A stretch of 61,760 nt of DNA from Clostridiales bacterium UBA6386. Its GTDB lineage: Bacteria; Bacillota; Clostridia; Oscillospirales; Oscillospiraceae. Shown here one piece after another: positions 52,624-60,854 of this stretch. The DNA is taken from NCBI GenBank assembly GCA_002437585.1, contig DJQM01000066.1, forward strand, positions 1 to 61,760, written 5' to 3'. Every line of letters begins with the position of its first letter. The stretch's first letter is position 1. A model generated the notes under the pieces. That model worked only from the letters and a program-made list of their open reading frames with translations. It made no database searches and was not told where the DNA came from. The translations under genes and the position numbers were made by a program.

Positions 52624-54423
52624 ATGCAGGCACGAAAGACATGGTTCGCGGGACTGTGCGTATTTTTATATCTCTGTGGCAGCGTCTACACCCTGCTCAG
52701 CGGCTTGTCCACCCTGGGGGAGGGTCGGGAATATCCCTACCTCTACCCGGCGGGGCTGATTGTGCTGATGTGCGCCGCCCTGTTTTGCGCGGTGGCGGTG
52801 TGTACCCTGTGCGCCCGGTTCCGGCTGGCCGAAGGGCTTTCTTCCCACCCGCTGGCGGCCTCGGCTCTGGAATGGGGTCTGGGGGCGGCGATCCTGCTGG
52901 CATCCTTCGGGGTGCGGATGGTGTATATCCGCCACTTTCCCATGGAGCCGGAGTCGGACTATAAAACCTATTACGAGATCGCCCAGCTTATCAACCGGGG
53001 AACCCTTCTGGAGGACGGGGCGGGCTACTGCGACTATGTGTCCATGTTCCCCCACGTCTATGGCTACAGCAGCGTCTTGGCTCTGGTGATGCGCGTTTTC
53101 GGAAGCTCCGTCTGGGTGGGGCAGGTGTTCAACGTCTTCTGCGCGGTGGCGGCCTGCTTCTTCCTCTGGCGTAGTGCGGCCATGCTGGCGGGCAGAGCCT
53201 CCGGCCTGGCGGCACTGGCACTTGCGGCCTTCTGGCCCTCTCAGATTCTCTACAACAATTTCCTGGCGGCGGAGTATCTGTTTTCCGCCATGCTCCTGTT
53301 CTGCCTGTGGCTGTTTCTGGTGCTGGTCAGGGTGGATATCTCCGATGGAGAACCCCAGACCGGGCTTCTGTTGGGACATATTTTCCTGGGCATTGCCCTG
53401 GCCATGACCTCCGCCATCCGGCCTATGGCCATGCTGCTGCTGATCTCCATTTTGCTGTATCTCGTTCCCAGTCAGGCAAAGCTGCCTTTGCGGCCGGCTA
53501 ACGACCTGCCGGTGTCCGCCCGGGTCATGAGCCGGGGCTGGATCCGGGGAGCGGTGATTCTGGCGGCTTATCTGTTTGCCTCCGCCCTGACGACGAAGTC
53601 CGTGTCCTTCCTGGTGGACAGGCCTCTGGCGGGAGGCAGCGCCTCCTTCGGTTACAATCTGCTGGTGGGACTGAATCAGGAGTCCTTCGGCGGCTGGAAC
53701 CAGGTGGACGCGGATTATCTGTACGATGCGCTGGCGCAGACGGGCAGTGCCCAGCTGGCCCAGGCCGCCTGCCGGGATCTGGCCATGCAGCGGCTGAAAG
53801 CCCCGCTGCCCAGCCTTCTGAATCTGTTCTTCCATAAGTACAGCGTCCTCTGGGCAAACGACGACTACGGCTCCACCTGGAATCTGCTGTTCCTGGATCA
53901 GCAGGGGACGTTGACCCAGGCGCGGCAGACCTTCCTCTATGCCGCCCGGAACCTGAATAATTATGTCTATCTGACGGCGGTGGCCTTTTCCGCCCTGGGG
54001 GTGTTTCTCACCGTCCATCGCCGGGGCACCTGGGCCTATGTGCCGGCGACTCTGTTTTTGGGGACGGTTGCTATGCACCTGCTGGTGGAAAATCAGAACC
54101 GGTATCATTTCCACGCCCTGTATCTGTTCGCCCTGCTGGCGGCGGTGGGGCTGCATTTGCTCTACGAGGAATGCGGCGATTACCTTGTCCGGGGTCGGGC
54201 GGCCAGAACCAGGGTCTTGGAGGAAAAACAGGCGGAACGGGCAGCCATGGCTCGGATCGAGGAGGCTCAGAGCTACTGCGCCCAGCTTCAGCAGCAGAAA
54301 ATGGAGGGTCAGTTCGACATGGCCTCCGCGCTGAAGTCCGGCCATGTCCGGGTCTCCGTGTCGGAGGCGGTGGAGAAGGAACCGGAAAAAGAACCCGAAA
54401 AAGAGCCGGAAAACGTGGGATAA
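52624..54423 (+). CDS. GT39/PMT-like membrane glycosyltransferase
   Basis: This 599-residue membrane protein has about 12 hydrophobic segments. After the third comes an outer loop with MEPESDYKTYYEIAQLINRG, whose Asp fits the catalytic acid of PMT/ArnT-type GT-C enzymes. AFWPSQILYNNFLAAEYLFSAMLLF and the late LVENQNRYHFHALYLFALLAAV also fit. It ends in a long charged cytoplasmic tail with Glu-Ala coiled-coil character and a repeated Glu-Lys-Glu-Pro motif. Predicted to transfer a sugar from a polyprenyl carrier onto the exported polymer or a surface protein. It follows a 25-bp gap with AAAGG upstream. Confidence 0.7.
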   Translation: MQARKTWFAGLCVFLYLCGSVYTLLSGLSTLGEGREYPYLYPAGLIVLMCAALFCAVAVCTLCARFRLAEGLSSHPLAASALEWGLGAAILLASFGVRMVYIRHFPMEPESDYKTYYEIAQLINRGTLLEDGAGYCDYVSMFPHVYGYSSVLALVMRVFGSSVWVGQVFNVFCAVAACFFLWRSAAMLAGRASGLAALALAAFWPSQILYNNFLAAEYLFSAMLLFCLWLFLVLVRVDISDGEPQTGLLLGHIFLGIALAMTSAIRPMAMLLLISILLYLVPSQAKLPLRPANDLPVSARVMSRGWIRGAVILAAYLFASALTTKSVSFLVDRPLAGGSASFGYNLLVGLNQESFGGWNQVDADYLYDALAQTGSAQLAQAACRDLAMQRLKAPLPSLLNLFFHKYSVLWANDDYGSTWNLLFLDQQGTLTQARQTFLYAARNLNNYVYLTAVAFSALGVFLTVHRRGTWAYVPATLFLGTVAMHLLVENQNRYHFHALYLFALLAAVGLHLLYEECGDYLVRGRAARTRVLEEKQAERAAMARIEEAQSYCAQLQQQKMEGQFDMASALKSGHVRVSVSEAVEKEPEKEPEKEPENVG

Positions 54424-54432
54424 GGAGAGACC

Positions 54433-56010
54433 ATGGAAAAGCTGCAAAAGATTCTCATTGGAGCCATGGCGTTCTTTTTCCTGCTGGGGGCGGCGGCACT
54501 GGTGCTGCTCCTGCGGCCGGAGCGGTCGGTCGCGGCGGCGGAAACCCAGGCGCGGCAGACCTTGACCCAGTCCATCCGGCGATACCCGGACAACCTGCGG
54601 CTGGGACAGGTGCTGACCGAGCATACCTTCACCACCCCGGACGGACAGACCACCACCCTTTCCGCCCACCTGGGGGCGGAGTGGACGCTTTGCATGTACT
54701 GGGGCAGCTGGTGCGGCTACTGCGAGAAGCAGGTGGAGCTGCTTGCGCCCCTGACCCAAAAGCTGGAAAATCTGGGCGTGAAGGTGCTGCTTATCGACAA
54801 AATGGATCCCCAGAAGGAAAGCCTGGAAGCGGCAAAGACCGCCATTTCCGAGAAAGGAATTCTCTTTGACTGGATCATTGACGAAAATCTGACGGTTTAT
54901 GAGGCGTTGGGGATGCACATCATTCCCACCACCTTTTTCCTGGACAGCACCGGGCGGGTGCGGCTGTGTCGGGCGGGAACCATCGGCTCCGAAGCGGAGC
55001 TGGAGGCACTGCTGGATTACGCGAAAAACGGCGGTGCTTCCGGGACGGAAGAATTTGTCCGGGAGAACCTGCTGAATGCCGAGGGCGGCGTGAGCATGCA
55101 CGTCTATGAAAGCTCTGCCCAATCCCCCAGCGGCCGGGACGTGCTGGCTGAGAGCCAGGGTCTTCTCATGGAATACGCCGCAGAAACCCACGACCGGACA
55201 TTGTTTGAGGAGGCCTACGGCTATGCCAAAACCAACCTGGATCGGCAGGGCTTGCTGGCCTGGTACGCGTCAAACGGGGGAACGGGAAACGTCAACGCCC
55301 TGCTGGACGATCTGCGGGTGCTGAAAAGCCTGAACGCCATGGGAGGCTACACCGAGGACGTCATGTCCCGAGCCATCGCCATTGCCGCGGGAAACCGGGA
55401 CGAAAAGGGAAATCTTGTGGATTTTTACAGCTTTGCGGACGGCGGCCGTGCCAGTCGCCTGACCATGTGCTACTGCGACTGGCAGGCGTTGGAAATCATC
55501 CGTCCCTTGGTTCCGGGCTTCGGCGACAGCCTGGAAGCGGCGGAGGAAATCCTGGAGGGGGCGTATCTGGGGGGCGATTTCCCATTTTACGCCAACTACT
55601 ACGACTACGAAACGAAAACCTACGACGATTCTTCCCTGAACATGGCCGAGGCCATGCTGACATTGCTTCACCAGGCTCAGGCGGGACAATTGAAGGATGC
55701 TTCCCTGGGCTGGCTCCAAGCCCAGATGGCCGGGGACGGAATTTACGCCCGGTATGATATTCACGGCAATGTGGTGTCCGGCGGGGATTATGAGTCCGCC
55801 GCAATCTATGCCATTGTGGGTCTGATCGCCCAGGAGGTGGGGGACGACCTGCTTCTGACCCAGGCGGTGAGCCGGATGGAGGCCTTCCGGTGCTTTGCGG
55901 CGGGAGACCCGCTGAACGGAGCCTTCGCCGACAGTCTGGAGGACGTGAACGCCTTCGACCAGTGTCTGGCTTTGATTCTGTATGCCGGGATGGATTCCCA
56001 GGAGACATAA
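54433..56010 (+). CDS. TlpA-like thioredoxin fused to a GH8-like domain
   Basis: This 525-residue protein has an N-terminal TM anchor (8-28), a thioredoxin/TlpA domain (about 55-200; active site WCGYC with Cys94 and Cys97, cis-Pro165 in IIPTTF), and a C-terminal (alpha/alpha)6-like domain (about 206-520). That domain contains VLAESQGLLMEYA (Glu240 where GH8 has its acid), LLAWY, and GGDYESAAIYAIVGLIA. Bacillus YdaJ and Listeria PssZ are GH8 proteins of the matching systems. Fusion to a redox domain is odd: the Cys pair may protect or mature an outer enzyme. GGAG precedes the ATG, nine bases after the previous stop. Confidence 0.65.
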   Translation: MEKLQKILIGAMAFFFLLGAAALVLLLRPERSVAAAETQARQTLTQSIRRYPDNLRLGQVLTEHTFTTPDGQTTTLSAHLGAEWTLCMYWGSWCGYCEKQVELLAPLTQKLENLGVKVLLIDKMDPQKESLEAAKTAISEKGILFDWIIDENLTVYEALGMHIIPTTFFLDSTGRVRLCRAGTIGSEAELEALLDYAKNGGASGTEEFVRENLLNAEGGVSMHVYESSAQSPSGRDVLAESQGLLMEYAAETHDRTLFEEAYGYAKTNLDRQGLLAWYASNGGTGNVNALLDDLRVLKSLNAMGGYTEDVMSRAIAIAAGNRDEKGNLVDFYSFADGGRASRLTMCYCDWQALEIIRPLVPGFGDSLEAAEEILEGAYLGGDFPFYANYYDYETKTYDDSSLNMAEAMLTLLHQAQAGQLKDASLGWLQAQMAGDGIYARYDIHGNVVSGGDYESAAIYAIVGLIAQEVGDDLLLTQAVSRMEAFRCFAAGDPLNGAFADSLEDVNAFDQCLALILYAGMDSQET

Positions 56011-56021
56011 AGGAGAAGCCT

Positions 56022-57515
56022 ATGCTCTACAATTCTCTGCAATTTCTGCTATTTTTCCCGGCGGCGGTGCTGGTGTACTACCTGACCCCGGCGAAACGGC
56101 GATATCTCACTCTGGTGCTGATCAGCTTCGCCTTTTACATGTGCTTTAAGCCCATGTATGCCCTGCTGCTCCTGGGGGTAACGCTTGTGACCTACCTGGC
56201 TGGACTTGCCATCGGCAAACGCCGGGCAGCTGAGAAAGCTGGAAAGCATCCGGGGGTCATGTGGCTGACAGTCGGCTTGGTGCTGTGCCTGGGATGCCTG
56301 TTCGTCTTCAAGTACTATTCCTTCTTCGTAGGCGACGTACTCCGGGGGATCCAGGCGGTGTTTCCGGAATGGGGCGTGACCAGCCCTGCCCTGAAGCTGG
56401 CTCTGTCCGTGGGCATTTCCTTCTATACCTTCCAATCCCTGGGCTATGTGTTTGACGTTTACAGCGGCAAGCAGATGCCGGAGCGGAATTTCTTCCGGTA
56501 CGCCGCCTTCGTGTCCTTTTTCCCCCTGCTGTGCGCCGGACCCATTGAGCGGGCGGGTCGGATGCTGCCCCAGCTGGCAAATCCGGAAAAGCCCAGTGCC
56601 CACCGGATGAAGCGGGGGCTGTACCGGATGCTCTGGGGGTATTTCCAGAAGCTGGTGATCTCCGACCGGTGCGCCATTGCGGTGAGCCAGGTTTTCGGCA
56701 ATTACGAGGCCTACGCCGGGTTCCAGCTGGTGACGGCGGCGGTGCTTTTCGCTTTTCAAATTTACGGGGACTTCGCCGGCTATTCCAATCTGGCCATCGG
56801 CGCGGCGGAGGTCATGGGCTTCCGGGTCATGGACAATTTCAATACCCCCTATTTCTCCCGCTCTATTGGCGAATTCTGGCGCAGATGGCACATTTCCCTG
56901 TCCAGCTGGTTCCGGGATTACCTCTATTTTCCCCTGGGCGGCAGCCGGTGCAGCCGGGGAAAGCACTACCGGAATATCCTGATCGTGTTCCTGGTCAGCG
57001 GCCTGTGGCACGGAGCCGGGTGGACATTCCTCATCTGGGGCGGCCTGAACGGACTGTTCCAGGTGGTGGGCGCCCAGACCCTTCCCGCCCGGAAGCGGCT
57101 TCGGGAAATGCTTCACATCCGGCAGGATTCCCTGGGCTACACTGTCTTTCAGATGCTCCTGACCTTCTGCCTGGTGGACATCACCTGGATTTTCTTCAAC
57201 GCTTCCGATGTGCGCGCGGCCTTCGGCCTGCTCGCCCGGATGGTGAGCACTCTGTCGCTCGGCAATCTCTTCGGCGGCGCTCTGTTCCGGCTGGGCCTGT
57301 CCAGCGTGGAGATGCACATTCTCTTCGTGGCACTGCTCATTCAGTTTGCCGTCAGCCTGTGCAATTACCGGGGGATCATTCTCCGGGATGTGCTGGGTCG
57401 TCAGGGCTTTGTGACCCAGGATGTTGTGGCAATGGTGGGCATTTTCACGGTGCTGATCTTCGGCATTTACGGCCCGGCCTACAGCGCGGCCAGCTTTATC
57501 TACATGCAGTTCTAG
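56022..57515 (+). CDS. MBOAT family O-acyltransferase (AlgI/DltB-like)
   Basis: This 497-residue membrane protein has about 11 hydrophobic segments. It begins NSLQFLLFFPAAVLVYYL, carries SFFPLLCAGPIERAGRMLPQL and WRRWHISLSSWFRDYLYFPLGGSR, and has the catalytic His in LVSGLWHGAGWTFLIWGGLNG. These are the hallmarks of AlgI/PatA-type acyltransferases, which move acetyl (or other acyl) groups across the membrane for O-acylation of polysaccharides. Its partner is the SGNH protein encoded 10 bp downstream. ATG 56022 follows AGGAG. Confidence 0.9.
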   Translation: MLYNSLQFLLFFPAAVLVYYLTPAKRRYLTLVLISFAFYMCFKPMYALLLLGVTLVTYLAGLAIGKRRAAEKAGKHPGVMWLTVGLVLCLGCLFVFKYYSFFVGDVLRGIQAVFPEWGVTSPALKLALSVGISFYTFQSLGYVFDVYSGKQMPERNFFRYAAFVSFFPLLCAGPIERAGRMLPQLANPEKPSAHRMKRGLYRMLWGYFQKLVISDRCAIAVSQVFGNYEAYAGFQLVTAAVLFAFQIYGDFAGYSNLAIGAAEVMGFRVMDNFNTPYFSRSIGEFWRRWHISLSSWFRDYLYFPLGGSRCSRGKHYRNILIVFLVSGLWHGAGWTFLIWGGLNGLFQVVGAQTLPARKRLREMLHIRQDSLGYTVFQMLLTFCLVDITWIFFNASDVRAAFGLLARMVSTLSLGNLFGGALFRLGLSSVEMHILFVALLIQFAVSLCNYRGIILRDVLGRQGFVTQDVVAMVGIFTVLIFGIYGPAYSAASFIYMQF

Positions 57516-57525
57516 GAGGGAGAAT

Positions 57526-59511
57526 ATGAGACGAAAAATCGAGATTTTCCTCCGGATTCTCCTGGCACTGGCGTTGTTCTGCGGCTGCTTTTATGTGGTG
57601 GACACCACCCTGGAATTCAAGTACGACGACGGCGTGACCCCTATGTCGGATTTTTACAGCTTCCCGGAGGACAGCATTGATGTCCTTCTGCTGGGCAGCT
57701 CCCACCTGGGCGTGAACGTGGACACCACCATTTTGTGCAACGACTATGGCATCGGTGCCTATAAGCTCTGGGGCGCCACCCAGCCGGTGTGGAATTCCTA
57801 CTACAATCTGGCCGAGGCACTGAAAACCCAGCATCCCAAGGTGGTGGTGCTGGAGGAGCTGTGCCTGAGCCATGATGTGGAATACTATGAGTACGCCAAC
57901 GCGGTGAAAAACACCATGGGTCTGCGCTGGTCCCGGAACAAGGTGGAGGCCATTTTCGCCTCCTATGAACCGAGTGATCGGCTCAATGCCTTCTTCCCCC
58001 TGTCCCAGTACCACAGCCGGTACGCCGAGCTGACGGAGGAGGACTTCCACAGCTATTTCTGGGACAACCGGCTCTCCGAACACAACACCCGGGACTGGAA
58101 CGCGGTGTGTCCCATGCCGGAACCCTCCGAGACCACCGACCGCCAGCCGGTAGGGGAGAAGCAGATGACCTATCTCAAAAAAATCCTCTACCTGTGCAAA
58201 AAGAACAATATCCCCCTTCTGGTCATGAAGGCTCCCTACTCCGCCCCGGAGGCGGAAAAGGCTCGGCTCAACACCGTCAACGACTATCTGAAGGAGGAGG
58301 GCATTCCGGTGCTGGACTGCCTGACAAACTTCCGGGAATATGGCTTTGACTATGCCACGGATTTCGGAGACACCGCCGGTCACCTGAACAGCACCGGCTG
58401 CGCCAAGCTGACGGCCATTCTGGGTCAGTATCTCAAGGACAACTACGACCTGCCCGACCGCACCGGCGACCCCCTCTTTGCCTACGCCATCCCTCAGGAC
58501 GCGGAATTTATCCTGGGAAAGACTTTCACGGGCGACGGCCAGGCGGAATTCCTGGACACCGGGAAAACCCTCTATAGCGGCAGCCGGGATTATACGATTT
58601 TTGCCCGGTTCGCTACCCGCTGTGACAGCAACGAGAAGGTGCTCTTCTCCTGCTTCAGCGAGACGGAGCCCTATCGGGGTCTGCTGGTTCGGCTGGCGGA
58701 GGATGGAATGCTGGACGTGGTCGTGGGCAGCAATTACTACACCAAGCTGGCATTGCCGGAGAAGGAATGGGCAACCCTGGCCATTACCAAGAGCGGCAAC
58801 CAGTATACCTTCTACTTAGAGGGCGAACAGGTGGGTTCTGCCCAGAGCGATTGCGAAAGCTACAGCGGAACCCTGCTTCTGGGCTGTGAGCGGATGGCCA
58901 ACAACACCCTGGGGCGGCTCAGCGCGGTGCAAATCGACCGGTTCGAGCTTTACGACAACGCCAAATCCTCTGCGGAGTGCCTCAGCTGGACGGCGGAGAA
59001 CCGGGTGAATCCCAGCCGGGAGCAGATTCTGGAGGGCTGGAAAGGGGCCTACGCCGGAATCGAGGACTATACCATGGACGCGCCCTTCCGGGGAGATGGG
59101 GAAGCCTGTTTGGACACCGGCGTGCAGCTGTACGCCGACCCGAAGGCGGACTGGCACCTGACGGCGGACTTGCTGCTGGACGATCAGGACGGCACCTATC
59201 TGTCCTGCTTCAACGAGGAGGTGGATGCCTATCGGGGTCTGCTGGTTCGCAAAAGCGGAAATACCCTGACCGTTCAGGTCGGCGGCGGAGCCGGTTTCAG
59301 CACCCTGGTATTTGACGGCTCTCACAATACCCTGGACATCGAAAAGACCGGAAGCAGCTACACGGTCAGCTTTGGCGGCACCCTTCTGGGCAGGTTGGAC
59401 AGTCCCACCCAGCCCTATTACGGCAGCCTCCTGGTGGGCGGGGAGCGGGACTACGATCTGGAGCCCTTCCGCCAGTCCGCTCTGACGGTGTGGAGCCTGA
59501 CCGTGAAATAA
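57526..59511 (+). CDS. SGNH-type acyl-transfer protein with two LamG-like domains
   Basis: This 661-residue secreted, membrane-anchored protein has an N-terminal TM (8-25) and an SGNH/AlgX-AlgJ-like domain (about 45-310) with the Ser block LLLGSSHLG (Ser58/59) and the Asp-His pair in DTAGHLN (Asp282, His286). Two similar jelly-roll (concanavalin/LamG-like) modules follow, near 330-480 and 515-661. Both contain YRGLLVR and similar spacing, so they are internal repeats. It likely completes O-acylation of the polymer delivered by the MBOAT partner, with the tail modules binding glycan. Last gene of the operon. Confidence 0.75.
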   Translation: MRRKIEIFLRILLALALFCGCFYVVDTTLEFKYDDGVTPMSDFYSFPEDSIDVLLLGSSHLGVNVDTTILCNDYGIGAYKLWGATQPVWNSYYNLAEALKTQHPKVVVLEELCLSHDVEYYEYANAVKNTMGLRWSRNKVEAIFASYEPSDRLNAFFPLSQYHSRYAELTEEDFHSYFWDNRLSEHNTRDWNAVCPMPEPSETTDRQPVGEKQMTYLKKILYLCKKNNIPLLVMKAPYSAPEAEKARLNTVNDYLKEEGIPVLDCLTNFREYGFDYATDFGDTAGHLNSTGCAKLTAILGQYLKDNYDLPDRTGDPLFAYAIPQDAEFILGKTFTGDGQAEFLDTGKTLYSGSRDYTIFARFATRCDSNEKVLFSCFSETEPYRGLLVRLAEDGMLDVVVGSNYYTKLALPEKEWATLAITKSGNQYTFYLEGEQVGSAQSDCESYSGTLLLGCERMANNTLGRLSAVQIDRFELYDNAKSSAECLSWTAENRVNPSREQILEGWKGAYAGIEDYTMDAPFRGDGEACLDTGVQLYADPKADWHLTADLLLDDQDGTYLSCFNEEVDAYRGLLVRKSGNTLTVQVGGGAGFSTLVFDGSHNTLDIEKTGSSYTVSFGGTLLGRLDSPTQPYYGSLLVGGERDYDLEPFRQSALTVWSLTVK

Positions 59512-59514
59512 AAA

Positions 59515-59553
59515 CGATTTTCCCGTGAGGCTTTTGGCTTCACGGGAAAATCG
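59515..59553. terminator. Hairpin ending the exopolysaccharide operon
   Basis: The perfect 14-bp stem CGATTTTCCCGTGA / TCACGGGAAAATCG begins three bases after the stop codon. It lacks a long T-run on the plus strand but is the only candidate terminator of the operon. Confidence 0.6.
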
Positions 59554-59627
59554 CTGCGGGGGAAAATGGATATTTGAAAAAGGGAAAAAGCAAGGTAATA
59601 CTGTCAGGAAAAATAGAGACGGACGGA

Positions 59628-59643
59628 GTTAGCGATTGCTAAC
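59628..59643. promoter_or_regulatory. Metal-regulator operator, copy 1
   Basis: GTTAGC and GCTAAC are separated by 4 bp: a perfect dyad identical in its arms to the copies at 61552 and 61585. It lies about 80 bp upstream of the promoter at 59706. This shape resembles DtxR/IdeR-type iron boxes. Confidence 0.65.
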
Positions 59644-59705
59644 CACAAAGCTATCATAACGGATTTTGCCCCGATTGTCAATACCTTTTTTGGCAGGATT
59701 GGCAC

Positions 59706-59754
59706 TTGACAACCGGGGAGATATGTATTATCATCCCGGTTAGAGGTTGCTAAC
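59706..59754 (+). promoter_or_regulatory. Promoter with overlapping operator, heavy-metal protein gene
   Basis: TTGACA (59706-59711), 17 bp, TATCAT (59729-59734). The operator GTTAGA-N4-GCTAAC (59739-59754) starts five bases after the -10, over the transcript start, so a bound repressor would block initiation. Confidence 0.75.
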
Positions 59755-59786
59755 TCTCAAGATAACACTGAAAGAAGGAACTTTCC

Positions 59787-60140
59787 ATGGGAAACGTGAT
59801 TATTATTGCAATCCTGCTGGTGATTGTTGTGCTTGCCGTGAACAGCGGCAGAAAGCATTTTGAAGGCAGCGGCGGATGCTGCGGCGGCGGTGGCGAGGAG
59901 CGACCCCACAAGAAGCTGGAGGAGCCTGCCATCGGTCAGCGGGTGCTGACCATAGAAGGGATGCACTGCGCCAATTGCCAGGCTCGGATCGAGAAGGCCA
60001 TTGACCGGCTGGACGGGGTGGTCTGCAAGACCAACCTGCACAAGAAAACGGCTACGGTGTCTTACAGCCAGCCGGTTTCCGACGATATCCTGAAGGAGAC
60101 CGTGGAGCGTCTGGGCTATCAGGTCACGGACATTCACTGA
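59787..60140 (+). CDS. Membrane-anchored HMA (heavy-metal-associated) domain protein
   Basis: This 117-residue protein has an N-terminal TM helix (about 4-19), a Cys/Gly cluster (GGCCGGGGEER) like that of small FeoB-associated Cys-rich membrane proteins, then an HMA domain (about 50-117) with the metal site GMHCANC. It probably binds a soft metal ion at the membrane, as a metallochaperone or sensor. The operator over its promoter links it to the same regulator as the flavodoxin operon at 60399-61533. No FeoA/FeoB gene is in the window. Confidence 0.8.
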   Translation: MGNVIIIAILLVIVVLAVNSGRKHFEGSGGCCGGGGEERPHKKLEEPAIGQRVLTIEGMHCANCQARIEKAIDRLDGVVCKTNLHKKTATVSYSQPVSDDILKETVERLGYQVTDIH

Positions 60141-60155
60141 GCGAAAAGGACAAGA

Positions 60156-60182
60156 CCCCCGGAGGAATTTTCCCTCCGGGGG
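60156..60182 (+). terminator. Terminator of the HMA protein gene
   Basis: A 10-bp perfect stem (CCCCCGGAGG and its complement), followed by CTTTG; the T-tail is weak. Confidence 0.6.
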
Positions 60183-60270
60183 CTTTGCGCTGTCATGGAA
60201 ATGCGTTCCAACGGGACGATGAGGGCATCGACCCCTACGGGTTCTTCCGGACAATGTATATCATCGCAAT

Positions 60271-60310
60271 AAAAAACGCATATGGGCAGTGCCATTCGGC
60301 ACTGCCCATA
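60271..60310 (-). terminator. Terminator of the flavodoxin operon
   Basis: A perfect 13-bp stem (TATGGGCAGTGCC and its complement, 60281-60310) with a four-base loop is followed on the minus strand by GCGTTTTTT. Confidence 0.85.
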
Positions 60311-60348
60311 CACAATTAGGGAAATCCATTAGGAGGTATCCATTGAGA

Positions 60349-60384
60349 TTAGGGTGTATTTTAGGAGGTATTTTAGGAGGTATT
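60349..60384. repeat. Three tandem 12-bp repeats
   Basis: TTAGGGTGTATT, then two exact copies of TTAGGAGGTATT, run head to tail. A further related copy lies at 60329-60340. They sit between the flavodoxin stop codon and its terminator. On the plus strand the units resemble repeated ribosome binding sites before a four-codon frame (ATG AGG ACT GCT TAG). No function is assigned. Confidence 0.6.
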
Positions 60385-60398
60385 TCTATGAGGACTGC

Positions 60399-60821
60399 TT
60401 AGGCCAGGGAAGCACCCAGCTTCCGGCAGGCATCCAGAGCTTCCTCGTCGGGAGTCTCCTGGCAGATGACGCTCTCGCAGGCCAGCTTCGCGCCGTCGCC
60501 CTGGCAGGTCTCCTCCCAGGTGCGCATCCACTCGCCGTCGCCCCAGCCGTAGGAGCCGAACAGGGCGATTCTTTTGCCGGACAGCTTGCTCCGGCAGTCC
60601 TGGAACAGGGGATCGAACTCGCCTTCCTCCAGCTCCTCAGCGCCCATGGCGGGGCAGCCGAAGGCAACGGCGTCAAATTCGTCCATCCGATCCGCGGAGA
60701 ACTGGGCGGCAGGAGCCAGGCAGACCTGGCAGCCCGCACCCTTGGCACCCTCGGCTACGGCATTCGCCATTTCCTCGGTATTTCCGGTTCCGCTCCAATA
60801 AACAACAGCAACTTTACTCAT
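60399..60821 (-). CDS. Flavodoxin
   Basis: This 140-residue short-chain flavodoxin has the FMN phosphate loop WSGTGNTEEMA (9-19), AVAFGCPAMGAEELEEGEFDP at the isoalloxazine loop and LFGSYGWGDGEW near the end. It is a low-potential electron carrier that replaces ferredoxin when iron is scarce. This agrees with the iron-box-like operators controlling its operon. It is the last gene of the small-TM/DUF3793/flavodoxin transcript. Confidence 0.93.
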   Translation of the reverse strand: MSKVAVVYWSGTGNTEEMANAVAEGAKGAGCQVCLAPAAQFSADRMDEFDAVAFGCPAMGAEELEEGEFDPLFQDCRSKLSGKRIALFGSYGWGDGEWMRTWEETCQGDGAKLACESVICQETPDEEALDACRKLGASLA

Positions 60822-60854
60822 AATGTATTCAACCTTTCCATTTGTGATGGTATA

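Noticed and set aside
54433..56010. Calling the protein at 54433 a plain TlpA-type thiol-disulfide reductase.
   Set aside because: Only the first 200 residues are thioredoxin-like. The following 320 residues form a separate domain that must be explained.
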